From contig NC_089491.1 of the NCBI RefSeq assembly GCF_036850765.1, forward strand, positions 188,583,520 to 188,647,519: a DNA stretch of 64,000 nt, read 5' to 3'. The notes beneath the pieces were generated by a model. That model was not told the DNA's origin. It made no database searches and saw only the letters and a program-made list of their open reading frames with translations. The DNA comes from Saccopteryx bilineata. Taxonomy: Eukaryota; Chordata; Mammalia; Chiroptera; Emballonuridae. The translations under genes and the position numbers were made by a program. Positions 11,851 to 24,243 of this stretch are shown one piece after another (within the stretch, counting starts at the first letter, position 1; the number at the start of each line of letters is the position of its first letter).

Positions 11851-14055
11851 CTCCTGTAAAAACTTTTCACTAATTTGACTGAAATGGTGTCCTGGGGGTT
11901 TGATCCCAGACACCATCAGTCCAGGACTGAAGGTCCTTGGTTTCTGCAAGTCTGACTTGAACTTCTCGTAGAGGCTGGCAGCCGGCTTCAGGTCACCGCC
12001 TACTACCTTCTCCTCTTTGGGAAGAGGCATGTTACATGTGGGCGGAGCATAAGGAAGCCCTACTGGGACCAACGAAGTGTCCCCCTGGCTGAGGGCTTGC
12101 GGATTTCTCCTGATGTAAGTGATGATCTTGGGCCTCACGTGCTTGGGCTTAGGCAAAATGATAGGCTTGGGCTCTGTCCTTTCTTCTGCTGTTTCAACCT
12201 GGTAGTCCTGCAGTCCCCCCTGTGAGGGAGGTGTGGCCTCAGCATGTGAGGAGATAGGTTTTGGGATCCCGCTGGAGCAGGTGTTCTTGTTGGGCACTTT
12301 CGGGGAGATATTCAACAACCGGGGGCTATCCGTGGGAGGGGGCACAGACGAAGGTGACCCCATATCCACATTCAACATGCTCAGGTCTTGAAAGGTGGCA
12401 CTGGGTAGTGCTAGCTGGCGAGTCACACTCACAGCTGTCTCTGGGAGGAGAGGGGCTGGGAGTCTGAGAAGAAGATCAATTCCTGCTGGGGAACTTTCAG
12501 TCTTAACTGCATTTTCTAGAAGATCCCCATTTTCAGCAACAGATGCAGTGACCTCTTTGCTTTCTCCTGCTTCAGAGCTGCTGCTTTGAGGGTTAGGGAA
12601 CTTGAGGACTCCAGGTTTGCTCTCTCCAGCAAAAGAACCTGAAGTCAAAACCATAGCACTGGCCCTGCTCCCGCTGCTCAGCGCCCGTTTCTCCTCACTA
12701 ACACCTGAGGGTCTGCTCTCAGTTGGGGTTCTAGGAGTTAAAGCCACATGGCTATCACTTGCTGAATTGCTGCTGGATGAAGTTTCACCCCCTCTCCTAG
12801 CTGCACTTGGTGAAATCTTGTCAGGGGGCTGGCTGTCAGCAGCTTGCAAGGAAGCAGGGCTGGGTTTGGGGGTGGTCTGCAGAGAACCCTGCTCAGCCAG
12901 GTGGACGGCGCTCTTGTCCTGCATACTCCTGCCTCTTGCCACGCCAAGCAGGTGGACACAGCTGTGGGGCAGACTGCTGACTGCCTTGGTGGTGGCTTCT
13001 TGCTGTGCTTCCCTGCTGGGCTCCTTCCGCTCTTGGAGTGACCCACTGTCCTCTGGGGGACACCCCAGATTCTGGGCCCAGGCTGACACTAATTCCTGCG
13101 TGGCCCAGGGCTGGACAAATTTGAGCTCCAGCCTGGGCTCTCTCTTTCCCTGCCCTAACTGCGCTTCTGGCTTGCCTGGGGCTTCCTCAGACGCTGAGGC
13201 CAGAGCATGCTCTGGGCAAGCAGGACGTAGTGTACTTGCACTGTTACCTTCTGGTACACATCCCCCCTCCACCTGGCTCTCTAAGCAGGTGGTCTCCTTG
13301 GTTGCTGAGGTAGGTGGTTTAGGATGACACATACTTTTTCCCTCAGACGTGACATCAGCTGGAAGAAAAGTGGCCCCTGAGGAGTGGACTGTCATTGTCC
13401 TCTGAGGCCCCTCATTACACCCTGACACATGACCCAGGGTTCCAGGGGAGCCTGGCGGAGCAGGCTGCGCAGGCTGCAGGGTCGGGGTCCGGGCATGCTC
13501 CCTGGTGACCAGGTCCGCTACAGCAGCAGTGTCCTCCTCCACCGGCTCATGCCGCCTCAGCTCCTCAGTGTCCAGGGTCTTCACCAGTTTATTCTTGGGA
13601 GCTTGCCTGGGAGCTCCGGCCTCGCATGGAGCCAGGTCGTCTGGGCCGGCCTCGGCCGTGGCCCTCTCCCAGCCTGCGGGACTCGGTGCCTGGACACTCC
13701 GCGGGGTCTGCAGGGGCGCTGCGTGCTCTTCACTGACTTCCCCACGACTCGTCGGATAAAACTTTAAATCTTTCGGGCTGCTGGGGCCGGCTGGCAGTTC
13801 CTTCCCAAAGCCCTGAAGAGGGTGGAACTCCGCATGGAAATGGGTACTATTTTCTGGCTCCCGTGAATTCGCATTTCCAATTTCATCTGTCAGATCACAT
13901 GTCTGAGACTCGTCAGGAGAAGGACTGACCTCCACCATGATTCGATTGGCATTTGTATCCCCCAGATTTAGTAGACTCTCATTATTTTTCACCCCTTTTC
14001 TGTTGTCCTGCAATTGAGTGTAACATGATTTCTTAGAAGCCAAAGGGACACTCAT
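11851..14055 (-). CDS. MTUS2: MTUS2 large first coding exon (735 codons)
   Basis: A minus-strand ORF from ATG at 14055, open for 735 codons to the splice donor GAG|GTAAGAG. The protein begins MSVPLASKKSCYTQLQDNRK and includes SLLNLGDTNANRIMVEVS, which I recognise as the N-terminus of MTUS2 (TIP150/CAZIP). The exon ends FLQE, which continues in frame into VTERPGK of the exon at 5018. The product tracks microtubule plus ends through EB1 and recruits MCAK (known biology). Visible features are a long Ser/Pro/Glu-rich, low-complexity region with no membrane segment; an SxIP-type motif SGIP at residues 595-598, followed by KP; and a basic, likely conserved block near 636-653 (KPKHVRPKIITYIRRNPQ). 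The start has a purine A at -3. The C-terminal coiled coil must lie on exons outside the window. Retention past the donor would add 22 residues and then stop. No internal break is seen. Confidence 0.95.
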
Positions 14056-14084
14056 CTTCGGCCTTCAGTAGGGGCTGTTGCCAT
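14052..14084 (-). promoter_or_regulatory. MTUS2 upstream ORF overlapping the start codon
   Basis: In the 5' leader an ATG at 14084 opens 10 codons (MATAPTEGRR). Its TGA at 14054-14052 overlaps the MTUS2 ATG as ATGA. The uATG has +4 G but a C at -3 and so is predicted to be weaker than the main start. The arrangement fits termination-reinitiation control. Whether the leader is continuous here is inferred: a possible upstream acceptor, CCTTCAG, lies near 14270. Confidence 0.7.
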
Positions 14085-16264
14085 GCGCTCCTCCCTGACA
14101 GAAAGGGGCTTACTTCCAGCTGCTACCAGATCAACAGGGAATTCTTAAGCTGCTCATTGCCCTCTGACAATGTCACACTGAGAAGCTGCTTTTAATCATT
14201 TTCACAGCAGTTGTAAAACCAAACCTTGTCTTGATATACAGCAAGGTGACTTTTCTCTTAGGGGCCTGCTGAAGGACAACCAATTAGTCCATGAGACCTA
14301 GAAAGAAACAGAAATAAAATCACAGTAAATTGACAAAGGGGTTCTCGGGAGAAAAGGGCACAGTAAACACAGAGTTAGTCATCGTTTTCATACTATTATT
14401 TCACTCACTCAGGCCACAGATTTCTCAAAAACTGTTCAGCTTAGGGCTCTTGCTGGACAGACACGGGGAAATGGAAATCTTAAAAGGATTATAGTTAGAA
14501 ATGGATATCAGCACCTATTAAATCTTAAATTCAAAATTTAAAAATCCAACAAGTCCATACTGACACTGATTAAAAAGGGTGGATCTTCACAGGAGGACTG
14601 ACATAATTAGAAATCCCCATTCTGCAGTCCCCGGAGTCTTCATTATCTTGGGTAAGGATCACCAACAGTTGCCAAAAATGCTGGATAGAAGACTGCTGGG
14701 GAACAGAGCATTCATAGAATCTCAAGGTACCATACTCCATGTTACTTTATTTCTTACAAAAGAAAAATTATATCTTTATATTGGAACTGTACAGAGCACA
14801 GAGCAAAAATAAAATGAAGAGTTGCTATCCTAAGAATAAGAAGAGAAAAACAAAATCAGAGACCAAAAGGAGAGAGAAAGCTCACACAAGACAGGAAGTT
14901 CAAATCCCAAACCTTCAATGAAGGAGGCAAAGCTAACAGGCCAGGCCTTCCCTGCGCTGGCCCGCCACACCCCTGCTGCTCCCTGGCTCCACCAGGAGAC
15001 AGTCATCACATCGTCAACAGCAACAATAGGTTTTTCTGGGTCTGGACTTCAATCCAGGGCAGTCAACTATGATAAACTTTCCCCCCAATATGAACATGAT
15101 CATAAAAATTCAGACACATGATACAAGAATATGTGAGTAAACAAAACATGCAAATATGTCAACCAACTGTGCTCTCCCCACTGAGATGCTTTTCCCAGGG
15201 TGAGGAGTATGGTTTTCACATGCTTCACATCCATGACACAGAAAGTCATAAACAGTGGCCTTAGAGGTAAATTATCTTGGAAAAAAAATCTATTCATTAA
15301 GTCCTAAGTCCAGAAGGAATTTAGAGATTTTTTTCTGTGCTTATAACCTATCTGATGCTTAATAGTTTTCCAAGGAATTCCCCCTACTAAGGATGAAAAC
15401 CTTAGTGTCAGGAAATCCACCAGCTCCTGGACAGCCACCCACACCTCTGGGCAGTGCCACGATCAAACTAGCCAGGAGCTGATACCGGCCTCCCTAAAGC
15501 AGAAACATGCAATCCTTTGTAAAGAGCCGTTACACTCCCTTTCTCCCCCAAGCCTGTTCTCTTTGGTAAAAAACTCAGATTCTCCCATCTATTGGAGCAG
15601 CTTTTGAAAGCCCTCACCACCTAATCACATATCAGGAAGCCTGATGCTCTTAAACAGGGTGCTTAGAGCTACACATAGGACCCCAGGCCTTGGTGCATCA
15701 GTCAAGGCTATGTGGAAACAAGGCACCATTCCCTTAGTTATATCACAAAATCTAAGAGTGACCTCTTCATGGGCATGTAAATCACCCTGTCAATTCCACA
15801 TCATCAAGTAAAATGGCAAGTACTATATGAGTTATTCCTAAACTACACTGACTCAATCCCAGAAATTCCTAACTGGCTTTTAGCACCCATGGATAAGACC
15901 ATAAAAATATACTCCTTGAACTTTATCTTCCTGGTCTAGGCCCATTGTTCTCTCCTATCCAAAACTTTTTGGGCTGACCCTTAATTTTCCATTCAAAGTA
16001 TATGCAGTCCATTCTGTTTTCATTCCCATTCCATCTTCAAAGAAGTAAGTGCACCCTCCATATTGTCATTCATTTCACTAATAGCAATGTCAGCTGAAAA
16101 GGGCAGAGGATGTAGTGGCAGCATCTGCAGCAGGGAGAAGTAATTTCATGATGCTCCTCATCTGCTTATTAGCATTCAGCACTCTTTAGGCAAGTTCACA
16201 CAGGGACTCCTCCACTCCCCAGGCCCTGCAGCCACGGAACGTGTCCCACTGAGTCCGCAAGAAT
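14085..16264. other. MTUS2 5' leader then intron/upstream sequence
   Basis: The first roughly 190 bases are probably 5' UTR of the coding exon on the minus strand. Beyond that I see unique non-coding sequence with no confident exon, promoter or repeat. Confidence 0.45.
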
Positions 16265-16395
16265 GTTGTAAGGAAAGAAGCTTTGAGTAATAGCCAAGAT
16301 AAGGAAGAAACCTAGATTTCATCAATAGATAAATGGATAATACATATATTATATATATCTATATCTATACAATATATTTATATACATGTATTATT

Positions 16396-16788
16396 ATTAT
16401 TATTATTATTTTGTATTTTTCCAAAGCTGGAAATGGGGAGAGACAGTCAGACAGACTCCCACATGTACCCGACCGGGATCCGCCCAGCACGCCCACCAGG
16501 GGCAACGCTCTGCCCACCAGGAGGCGATGCTCTGCCCCTCCGGGGCATCGCTCTGCCGCGACCAGAACCACTCCAGCACCTGGGGCAGAGGCCAAGGAGC
16601 CATCCCCAGTGCCCGGGCCATCTTTGCTCCAATGGAGCCTTGGCTGCGGGAGGGGAAGAGAGAGACAGAGAGGAAGGGGGGGTGGAGAAGCAAATGGGCG
16701 TTTCTCCTATGTGCCCTGGCTGGGAATCGAACCCGGGTCCCCCACACGCCAGGCCGATGCTCTACCGCTGAGCCAACCGGCCAGGGCC
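16396..16788 (-). mobile_element. Long tRNA-derived bat SINE (GGCCCTGGCCGG type), well preserved
   Basis: Read on the minus strand it begins GGCCCTGGCCGGTTGGCTCA and has intact A and B boxes (GGTTCGATTCC), a long GC-rich body and an AATAAT tail. The flanking repeat TATACATGTATTATT at 16381-16395 and 16789-16803 is exact. Overlapping ORFs are incidental to the GC-rich body. Confidence 0.95.
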
Positions 16789-16818
16789 TATACATGTATT
16801 ATTCTACATCATCTTTAT

Positions 16819-16947
16819 CCACTCATATATGTGTGTGTGTATATATAGTATATATGTATATGTATATGCATATATAGTATATATGTATATGTATGTATAG
16901 TATATATGTATATGTATGTTTATATATAGAGAGAGAGATAGAGAGAA
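16819..16947. repeat. TA/TG and GA microsatellite
   Basis: Alternating TGTGTATATATAGTATATAT units repeat several times and run into GAGAGAGATAGAGAG. The tract expanded inside the L1 fragment. Confidence 0.85.
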
Positions 16948-17240
16948 AGAGAGAGAAATGATGGAATATTACTCAACAATTAAAAAAATGAAATCTAGCC
17001 ATTTGCAACAACATGGATGGATCTAGAGGACATTATGCTAAGTGAATTAAGTCAGACAGAGAAAGACGAATACCATATGATCGTGTCATATGTGGAATCT
17101 AAATAAAGAAATAAATAGACAAAACAGAAACATACCCTTAGATACAGAGAGCAAGCTGATGGTAGCCAGAGGGAGGGTGTGTGTGGAGGGATGGGAATAA
17201 AAACTTTAAAAAGTAGAAATAAAAATTGAAAAAGTGAATA

Positions 17241-18660
17241 AAACTTTGCCAAATGTGTTGCTGATATAATACAGCATCATCTCTCATCAAAAAGAGAATG
17301 AGAGAAAACAAAAGTGAAGAAAATAAAATGAGGTTGACCTGCCACACCTGTTCTGTACACTCCCCACCATTCTCCTGAGGATCCCTATTTATTTTCTCAG
17401 TGCTCATAGCTCACAACCACAAGTGCTTTTTAAAGTTCAGTGTGGGCACACATCAGGTTCACTGACATGTAGTTTGAGCACTGCAAACAAATGAAACTAT
17501 CTTTGCCCACTCCTTACTAACAAATGAAACCATCTTTGCCCACCTTTAATAATCATGCATGTCTTCTTTAGCTGTCCCCTGTTCACAATCTCTGGCAATG
17601 GTTTGATTATCTAATCTAGAACTTTCCAGATGAATGCATAAACACTTCTGAATCTTTAAGAGGACTGATAGGATCTATATGCTTAGATACAATCTTTTCA
17701 TCTATCTTGTACTTCAATTTCCTGTCACCATGTTTGTTTTGTTCAGTACAGTGTGAAAGACATTTTTGGAGAAAGGAATTCAGTCCCCACCACCTAATTG
17801 TGTGTCATCCATTAACATGACCATGAGTTAACCTGGCTGAGTGGCAGGTGAAAGCCCAACTTCTCAGTTTGACATTCCAGGTCTGATGAACACTGGGCCC
17901 ATGTCTTTCCAGACTGAATCCCGTTGACTATTCTACTTAAAATACACCTTCCCAGTAAAGCTGCCCTCCTTATTCAGTGGAGAGCCCCACCTCTGAGCTC
18001 AAAGGCCAGCTCCTTCATGGAGACTTTCCTAAATTTTCTCCACCCTCCCTGCCCCAAAAATGGTGCAGAAAGAGCTGGATGTTGTCTCTTGTCATTTCCT
18101 GAATCCCCAGTCTTTCCTCAGCACTGTCAGACTATGTTTGTTAATTACAGTGATGCACATCTTATTTTATTATAGTTAAGAGTGTCTATTACAGATACAT
18201 GAATCCCACTTTTAAGATAGCTACATGTGTCTTATCTCCTTTATTAACTCATACATACGCTCACTCAGCTGGCGGGTAACAGAGTAGATGCTTCTGTTTC
18301 CCATGCAGTGTCGGGACAGCAGTGTGCACATAGCAAGCATTTGGGATGAAGCAATCTCCTCCCAACTGGAGCTCAGAATGGTAATGTAGAGACCACTTTC
18401 AATACAGCACAAGCCCTATTTCTTTTTCCAGTCTTCTAAGATGTGCATTATTAAACCACCCTTCTCAATGGAGTAACTGGTGAAGTATACTCTCCCTCTC
18501 AGCCCAGGAGGGCTGTTGCAGAATACCCAGGAAAAATTATACAGAAAAATTCTGACCATAATTATTTGATTTGCTTTTGTCATGGTTTTTAATTTATTTA
18601 GGAAATAAACAAAAGGAAAGCTTGGGTGGGGTTTTTATATTATTAAAAGGGAAGCATAGT
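17241..18660. other. Non-coding stretch
   Basis: Unique sequence containing a short direct duplication near 17488-17540 ('ACAAATGAAAC.ATCTTTGCCC' twice). No gene is recognised. Confidence 0.45.
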
Positions 18661-19043
18661 TTTGTTTTGTTTTATTTATTCATTATTAAGTGGGAAGTGG
18701 GGAGGCAGAGAGACAGACTCCTTCATATGCCCCAACTGGGATCCACTGGGCAAGCCCCTTATAGGGCAATACTTGGCCCATCTGGGGCTGCTGCTCCCAT
18801 ACTCGGCAACGGAGCTCTTTCAGCACCTGAGCGAGGCCATGGAACCATCCTCAGTGCCCAGGGCCAACTTGCTCGAACCATTCAAGCCATGGTTGCAGGA
18901 GGGGAAGAGAAAGAAAGAGAGAGCAAAGAGGGAAGGGTGGAGAAGCAGATGGTTGCTTCTCCTGTGTGCTCTGACTGGGCATCAAACTCAGGGCTTCAAC
19001 ACGCCAGGGTGATGCTCTACCACTGAGCCAGTTGGCCAGGGCC
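18661..19043 (-). mobile_element. Long tRNA-derived bat SINE (GGCCCTGGCC type), older copy
   Basis: The minus strand begins GGCCCTGGCCAACTGGCTCA and has the same body order as the copy at 16396 but is more diverged. It ends in a T-rich/A-rich tail at 18661-18690. Confidence 0.9.
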
Positions 19044-19552
19044 AGGGGAGAATGGGTTTTTAAAAATTGAAAAATACTGTTGTACAATATTTCTCAGCTG
19101 CCCAGTTTACTGAGTGATTTATTATTGGTTGTGGTCTTTATATAAACATTCAAGCGCTATGACTTTGATTATAAATGCAATTCCATCCAACTTAACAAAA
19201 TTTGTCAGAGAAGCTGCAATTTATTGCAGATCCTACCATGTAATAAATTATCATTCAGAAGAATTTTTTTTCAGAAGAATTTTAGATACAAAAAAATATA
19301 CTGAATGAGCCCAAAATTTAATAGTAAGTATAATAATGCAAATAATAATAATAATAATAATCTCAACTTTCTAATTTTAGTTGACATTTTTACTGATCAT
19401 ATATTTGGGGTCTATAATGTTCCACCACACTTAATAGGATAATTTTATATTAAATTACCTGCAAATATTGATATACAAGTCAATGTATTCATCTGCTTTA
19501 CAAAGCTCCATGGCAATCATTCCTTTGTTTTCTAGCATTGTAATTACTTAAG
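19044..19552. other. AT-rich stretch with (AAT)n
   Basis: No gene is seen. An (AAT)n microsatellite lies near 19337-19361. Confidence 0.5.
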
Positions 19553-19560
19553 AATAGCCA

Positions 19561-19695
19561 AGCCTGACCTGTGGTGGTGCAGTGGATAAGGTGTTGACCT
19601 GGAATGCTGAGGATGCTGGTTTGAAACCCTGGGCTTGCCTGGTCAAGGAACTTATGGGAGCTGATGCTTCCTGTTCTTCCCCCTTTCCCCCTTTC

Positions 19696-19741
<46 letters not shown>

Positions 19742-19779
19742 CTAAAATAAATAAATAAAATCTTTAAAAAATTTTTAAA
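19561..19779 (+). mobile_element. Short bat SINE with (CT)n
   Basis: A GCCTGACCTGTGGTGGTGCA head, 'CTGGGCTTGCCTGGTCAAGG' body, a long CT microsatellite and an AATAAATAAATAAAAT tail. A matching 8-bp flank AATAGCCA is present at 19553-19560 and 19780-19787. Confidence 0.88.
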
Positions 19780-19787
19780 AATAGCCA

Positions 19788-21094
19788 TGTTATCGGTCCT
19801 ATTTCATAATCTTTTATAAGTTTATTACAGGTACAGTTATAGGTAATCTAAAACATGGTGTGCTGCAGAGTAAATGAATTTCATGAGTTCAGCTTCACTA
19901 CAGCACCATTAAAAGTTGACCTGTTAATTGGGGGATGCTGAAGCCATGTTCAAGGCGCTGTAGCTATCTGTGATGCTGACTTCTGTGAAAGCGTGCCAAA
20001 TAGTGTAAAATATAACAGCTCTCTGGGTCTTGCTCTACCCACCTTATCAATGTACAGAACATGAGTATGTCACATTTTATTCTAATATCTAAACAGGACT
20101 GTGTTCAGAAACCCTGCTTTTGGGAGTGGATGGGTAGCAGATGCTATTTAATTTTACCTTGAAGAGTGAAGAAGAATATGGACATAACTGAAATACTGGT
20201 ATTTCCCCTTTAGAGAGGGCCAGAAAAAGACATAACTTGATTTTCCAAAAAATAGACCAATCATTTGAGAAAAATATTACATTAATTAATATTTAAAGTC
20301 TCACCAAGGCAGAGAAAAGTTCTCCAAAAGAAGCCTCATTTACATTTGCCAAGAAAAAGCATTTGTTTTCCCCTTTAAAAAATAAACCCTTCTTTCCAGG
20401 ATGAAATTTCACACAGCAAATACAGGGTATGAATTCCTTGTCTATTGTGCTTAATATTTATTTTGTTTTGTTCCTTACTTGAATAGGTTTTTCCTCCAAA
20501 ATTGCCAATATAAAAGAAATGTATCCTCACCATATAAAAAAAGTAAAAATGCCAATGTCCCCTACTCCTAACCCAAGAAACAGTTTGATATGTTCAAATT
20601 TTTACACTGAGGGAATGGGTATTTATAACTCCAATTTGTCCATTTGCATCTCATGGACACCCCTGCACATAAATACATGTAATAAATACTTCATCATTTT
20701 TAATGGTCACTTTTACCATAATTTACTTGACAGTCCTCTTGCTGTCAGATAACCACCGAGGGCATATCTTTTTGCTCCCCTTATTTCCTTAAGATCTGTT
20801 CCTAAAGTTGGACGCGCTGTAGAAATAGGTATTGCTCATCTTGATTTTCCACACTGAACACTGAGTTCTCTGCTGGGTGTCTGTTTTGTTAACAGGTGCA
20901 TCCAAGGTGCATCATGAATGTCCCATAATTATTTGTTGAACATATATAGATTGACCTTAAGAAAAAAAAATTGTCACTCTTCATTCTATCCCTCTTTTCC
21001 CCTAGTTCCTGCTCCATCTCTTCCTTCTCAAAACTCTTCTGAACTAGAATGACCAGATCATTTACCATTCAAATAGGGACACATTTTTTTCTCT
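19788..21094. other. Non-coding stretch
   Basis: AT-rich unique sequence. I see no ORF, exon or complete repeat that I can defend. Confidence 0.45.
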
Positions 21095-21850
21095 TGCATA
21101 GGAATATTTTCCAAATTTTTATTAAGGTATAATTTATATATGGTGAGATTCACCCTTTTTGCTGTACAGTTCTGTAAGTATATGCAAAAGTATACTCTTG
21201 TGACCACTACTACCACAAGCAAGACACAGCACAGTGCCACATGCTCCAGAAATTCACCAAAAGGTTCTGTAGTGAACACTTTCCCAATCCCCAGCCTCTG
21301 GCTATAATGATCAGATTCCTGTTCTTACAATTTTCCCTCTTTCAGAATGTCATTTAAGTGTAAGTGGACAGTCTTAGTGTCTAGTGTCTTTCCCTTAGCA
21401 TAGCGATTTTCAACAGGTGTGCCACAAGAATTTTTAAAATGTGCAATACCTGACAGGTCAGAGACATTAGCCTCTTTTCCCTTAGATTGTCAAATAAAAA
21501 AATGACAACAGCCAACACAATGATAGCCATTGGCGTGAATGAATCAAAATTATACCTATTTTTTTGTGTGTGCTTGTGAGTTCAACAGAAAATATATTTT
21601 CGGAGTACCACAGAATTTTAGTAATTAGTTTATGTGTGCCATGAGATGAAAAAGCCGCTGCCCTAGCACAATACATATGGACTTGGTCTATCTGTAGCCA
21701 GCTCCTGTCTATGGCTAAATAGGACTCCATGCAGCATACCAGTTTCTTCACCCAGACCCTAGGTGAGGACATTTGGGTTCTTTCCAGGTTTTGAAAATTA
21801 TAAATAAAGCTACTCTAAACATTTGTGTACAAGTTTTTATATGAAACAGA
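21095..21850 (-). mobile_element. Ancient LINE-1 3' fragment with nested hAT element
   Basis: Reverse-oriented L1 3' UTR/ORF2-end sequence: 'ATTAAGGTATAATTTATATA', 'GACATTTGGGTTCTTTCCAG' and 'ATAAATAAAGCTACTCTAAA'. It is split at 21401-21660 by a short DNA transposon. Confidence 0.7.
21401..21660. mobile_element. Non-autonomous hAT-type element (260 bp)
   Basis: The ends are TAGCGATTTTCAACAGGTGT and, reversed, CAGCGGCTTTTTCATCTCAT, which are imperfect inverted repeats of hAT type. The flanking 8-mers CCTTAGCA (21393-21400) and CCCTAGCA (21661-21668) match at 7 of 8. No coding capacity. Confidence 0.72.
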
Positions 21851-22139
21851 TATATTTTGAGAGTTCAAAATGCTAAACCAGACAGAATGCCACACCACCA
21901 GGTATCAACAGGACATATGATCATTCTGCTTAGTACACACTTCTTACCGCCCGAGGTCATCTGATGCCTGTGCTTACTGCCTTACTGTCTGCCCCTCCAT
22001 CCTATCTAAGCTCCAGGACAGCAGGCCCCTCTTCCTATGCACTCTATTTTCAAGCCTAAACAGGAGTGGGGCCATGAGAGGAACAAAATTTTTTAATTGG
22101 ACACAGTTCAATCAACACTAGAAGTTATTTTCACCAACA

Positions 22140-22345
22140 CCTAAACGGCACTCACCATTCTGGGCTCAGTTTCCAGTGCTTTGTTGCATTTAACCCACAT
22201 AACAACCTGACGGCTAAATATTATTACTCTCCGATCTTACAGATGAGGAAACTAAGGCAGAGAAAAGTTCACTAACTTCTGATAGCAGGGGAAAGAGCTA
22301 GAATTTGAACTCACAGTCCATGCTCTGAAGCAAGTATTCTGAGCT
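22140..22345 (-). repeat. MIR SINE
   Basis: Reverse-oriented MIR core: 'TTACAGATGAGGAAACTAAG', 'GAATTTGAACTCACAGTCCA' and 'GCATTTAACCCACATAACAA'. It is old and diverged. Confidence 0.8.
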
Positions 22346-22809
22346 TGCACTGAATCAACCATTTTTAAAGTTGGGTTGAAATTTTTTATTTTGCTTTGTT
22401 TTTACTTTAACTCTGGTGAGGATACACATCATTTCATGTGATGTTTGGCTATTAGTAATTCTTTTATATGGCATAGCTCAGACATTAGATTGTTTTAAAT
22501 TATTATTTTTAACGGCAAACACTGGAGACCAGCTATTTCCAGAATTCAGGTTTTAGCAAGAGAAAATGAAATGACAGAATTTGAAGGACTTGTTCCAGGG
22601 AGTTATGGTGAAGACTTCCTGCCTTCCACCCACCTCACACCGCCAGACTCCAGTCTCCCCTCCTCCCCAGGTCTCTGCTACCTGGCGCATTGGTACCAGC
22701 ATTGACCTCATCACCACAGCCAGACATCTCAAAAGCTTCCTGGACCCTTTGCCTTTAACTCACACTCAATAAATTAGGGGCAACTCGATGGACTCTCAAA
22801 GTTCATGCT

Positions 22810-23345
22810 CAGTTCATCTCTAGAGCCGTTACTACATCCCATGTAAGCCACTCCAGATCTACTGGCTTCCGCTCTTGCTTCTGTAAAGAGCCATTCTCCA
22901 CTCACATGACTGCCAGAGTAATATCCTGCCAGAGTCATATTAATCAGGGTCATTTCCATGCCACAAGCCCTTCCAGGGTTTTCTTCTTCACCATGGCCTC
23001 TCCTGTAGCCCGCATGCCAGCCCTGCACTGCGGCCACCCCTGCTTTGTACACTCTATGCCCGGCTCCTCACATGGCTGGACCCTTCCACTTCAAGCTTCA
23101 CCTTCAACGTGCCTGCCTCAGGCCAGCTTCCTTGAAGGTCAGCCTCCCTCCCAATCATAGCCCCTGTCTCCTACACAGCCCTCCCCAGCTAGTGCATGTG
23201 TGCTCAGTTTCCATGGTCTCTGTCTCCCTCCAGAACATCCGCTCCAGGAGGATAAGGAGTGTATCAGCCCTGCTCACCATGGACCTCCATGACAAGAAGT
23301 GTCCAATCTATGGTACATACTCAATAAATATCAGGTAAATTAACT
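22810..23345 (+). repeat. L2 LINE fragment(s)
   Basis: The order of 'CCACTCACATGACTGCCAGA', 'CTCCAGGAGGATAAGGAGTG' and 'TACATACTCAATAAATATCA' resembles the L2 3' end. Copies of this age are only partly recognisable by eye. Confidence 0.5.
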
Positions 23346-23474
23346 AATATGGTAGTATAACTGAACTTTCCTAATTTATTTAGCTCTCTGGGTGATGTCT
23401 TGCTGAGTATATATTAATCACAGAATCGCTGAGTATTAGAGGTGGAAAGGAGGTGAGACATTAATTAGTTCAAC

Positions 23475-23905
23475 CCTCTTATTTAATTTTTTATTTAGAG
23501 ATTAAACTTAATGGGGTGACACTGGTCCATAGGGACACATAGGTTTCAGGTGCACATCTCCATAGCATGTGAACAATTCATTGCATTGTGTGGCCAACAT
23601 CCAAAGTCGGACATCTGTCACCGTATATTTGTCCCTCTTTACTCCCCTTCCCTCACCCCTTTCCTCTGGTAATCATTTCACTTTTATCTATGTCCATGGG
23701 TCTCAGTTTTACATCCCACCTATGTGTGAAATCATAGAGTTCTTAGCTTTCCCTGATTTGCTTATTTAACTTAGCATAGTATTCTCAAGTTCCATCCATG
23801 TTGTCACAAATGGCGGTATTTCACCATTTCTTATGGCTGAGTAGTATTCCATTGTGTATATGTACCACATCCTCTTTATCCAATCCTCTACTAAGGCTCT
23901 TGTTT
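23475..23905 (-). mobile_element. LINE-1 3' end fragment
   Basis: Reverse-oriented L1 end: 'TTAATGGGGTGACACTGGTC', 'GTTCCATCCATGTTGTCACA', 'TATGGCTGAGTAGTATTCCA' and 'GTACCACATCCTCTTTATCC'. Confidence 0.85.
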
Positions 23906-24243
23906 TATATGTAAAAACTACAGCTTCGAGAGGCTTTGTGACTCAAAGTCCCATGGTGAAGACATGCCACAGCAAGGCGGGACCAGGCTTGTCATGCCCC
24001 TGTCTGGTGCTTGGCCCCTGTGCAGACTGCAGCCTCCCTGGAATAAACTCCTGAGTTAGAAAGGCAAGAGAAACAAGGTGGTGTGATAACAGGACTCAAA
24101 ACAGTTCTCAAATAAATCCAATCCATTGAGCATCAACTGATAAAGAAAACATAGTATAAGAACAATAGGAAATAAAATATAAACAAAAGGTCCTAATCCT
24201 CAGAGAAATTAAACTCTCCTGAGGGAAAAGGCTAACATCTCTA

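Larger units (their letters stand above)
16265..17240 (+). mobile_element. LINE-1 3' fragment interrupted by SINE and TA repeat
   Basis: L1 3'-end sequence in plus orientation: 'AGCCAAGATAAGGAAGAAAC', 'TGATGGAATATTACTCAACA', 'GCAACAACATGGATGGATCT' and an A-rich end. It is split by the SINE at 16396-16788 and an expanded TA/TG tract. Confidence 0.82.

Noticed and set aside
12602..13327. 241-codon ORF on the plus strand
   Set aside because: It lies antisense to the MTUS2 coding exon, whose protein is recognised. The plus-strand translation has no recognisable domain and is a GC-driven shadow.
16333..16877. Several overlapping ORFs of 110-170 codons on both strands
   Set aside because: They fall inside a GC-rich SINE and a TA repeat and have no protein similarity that I recognise.
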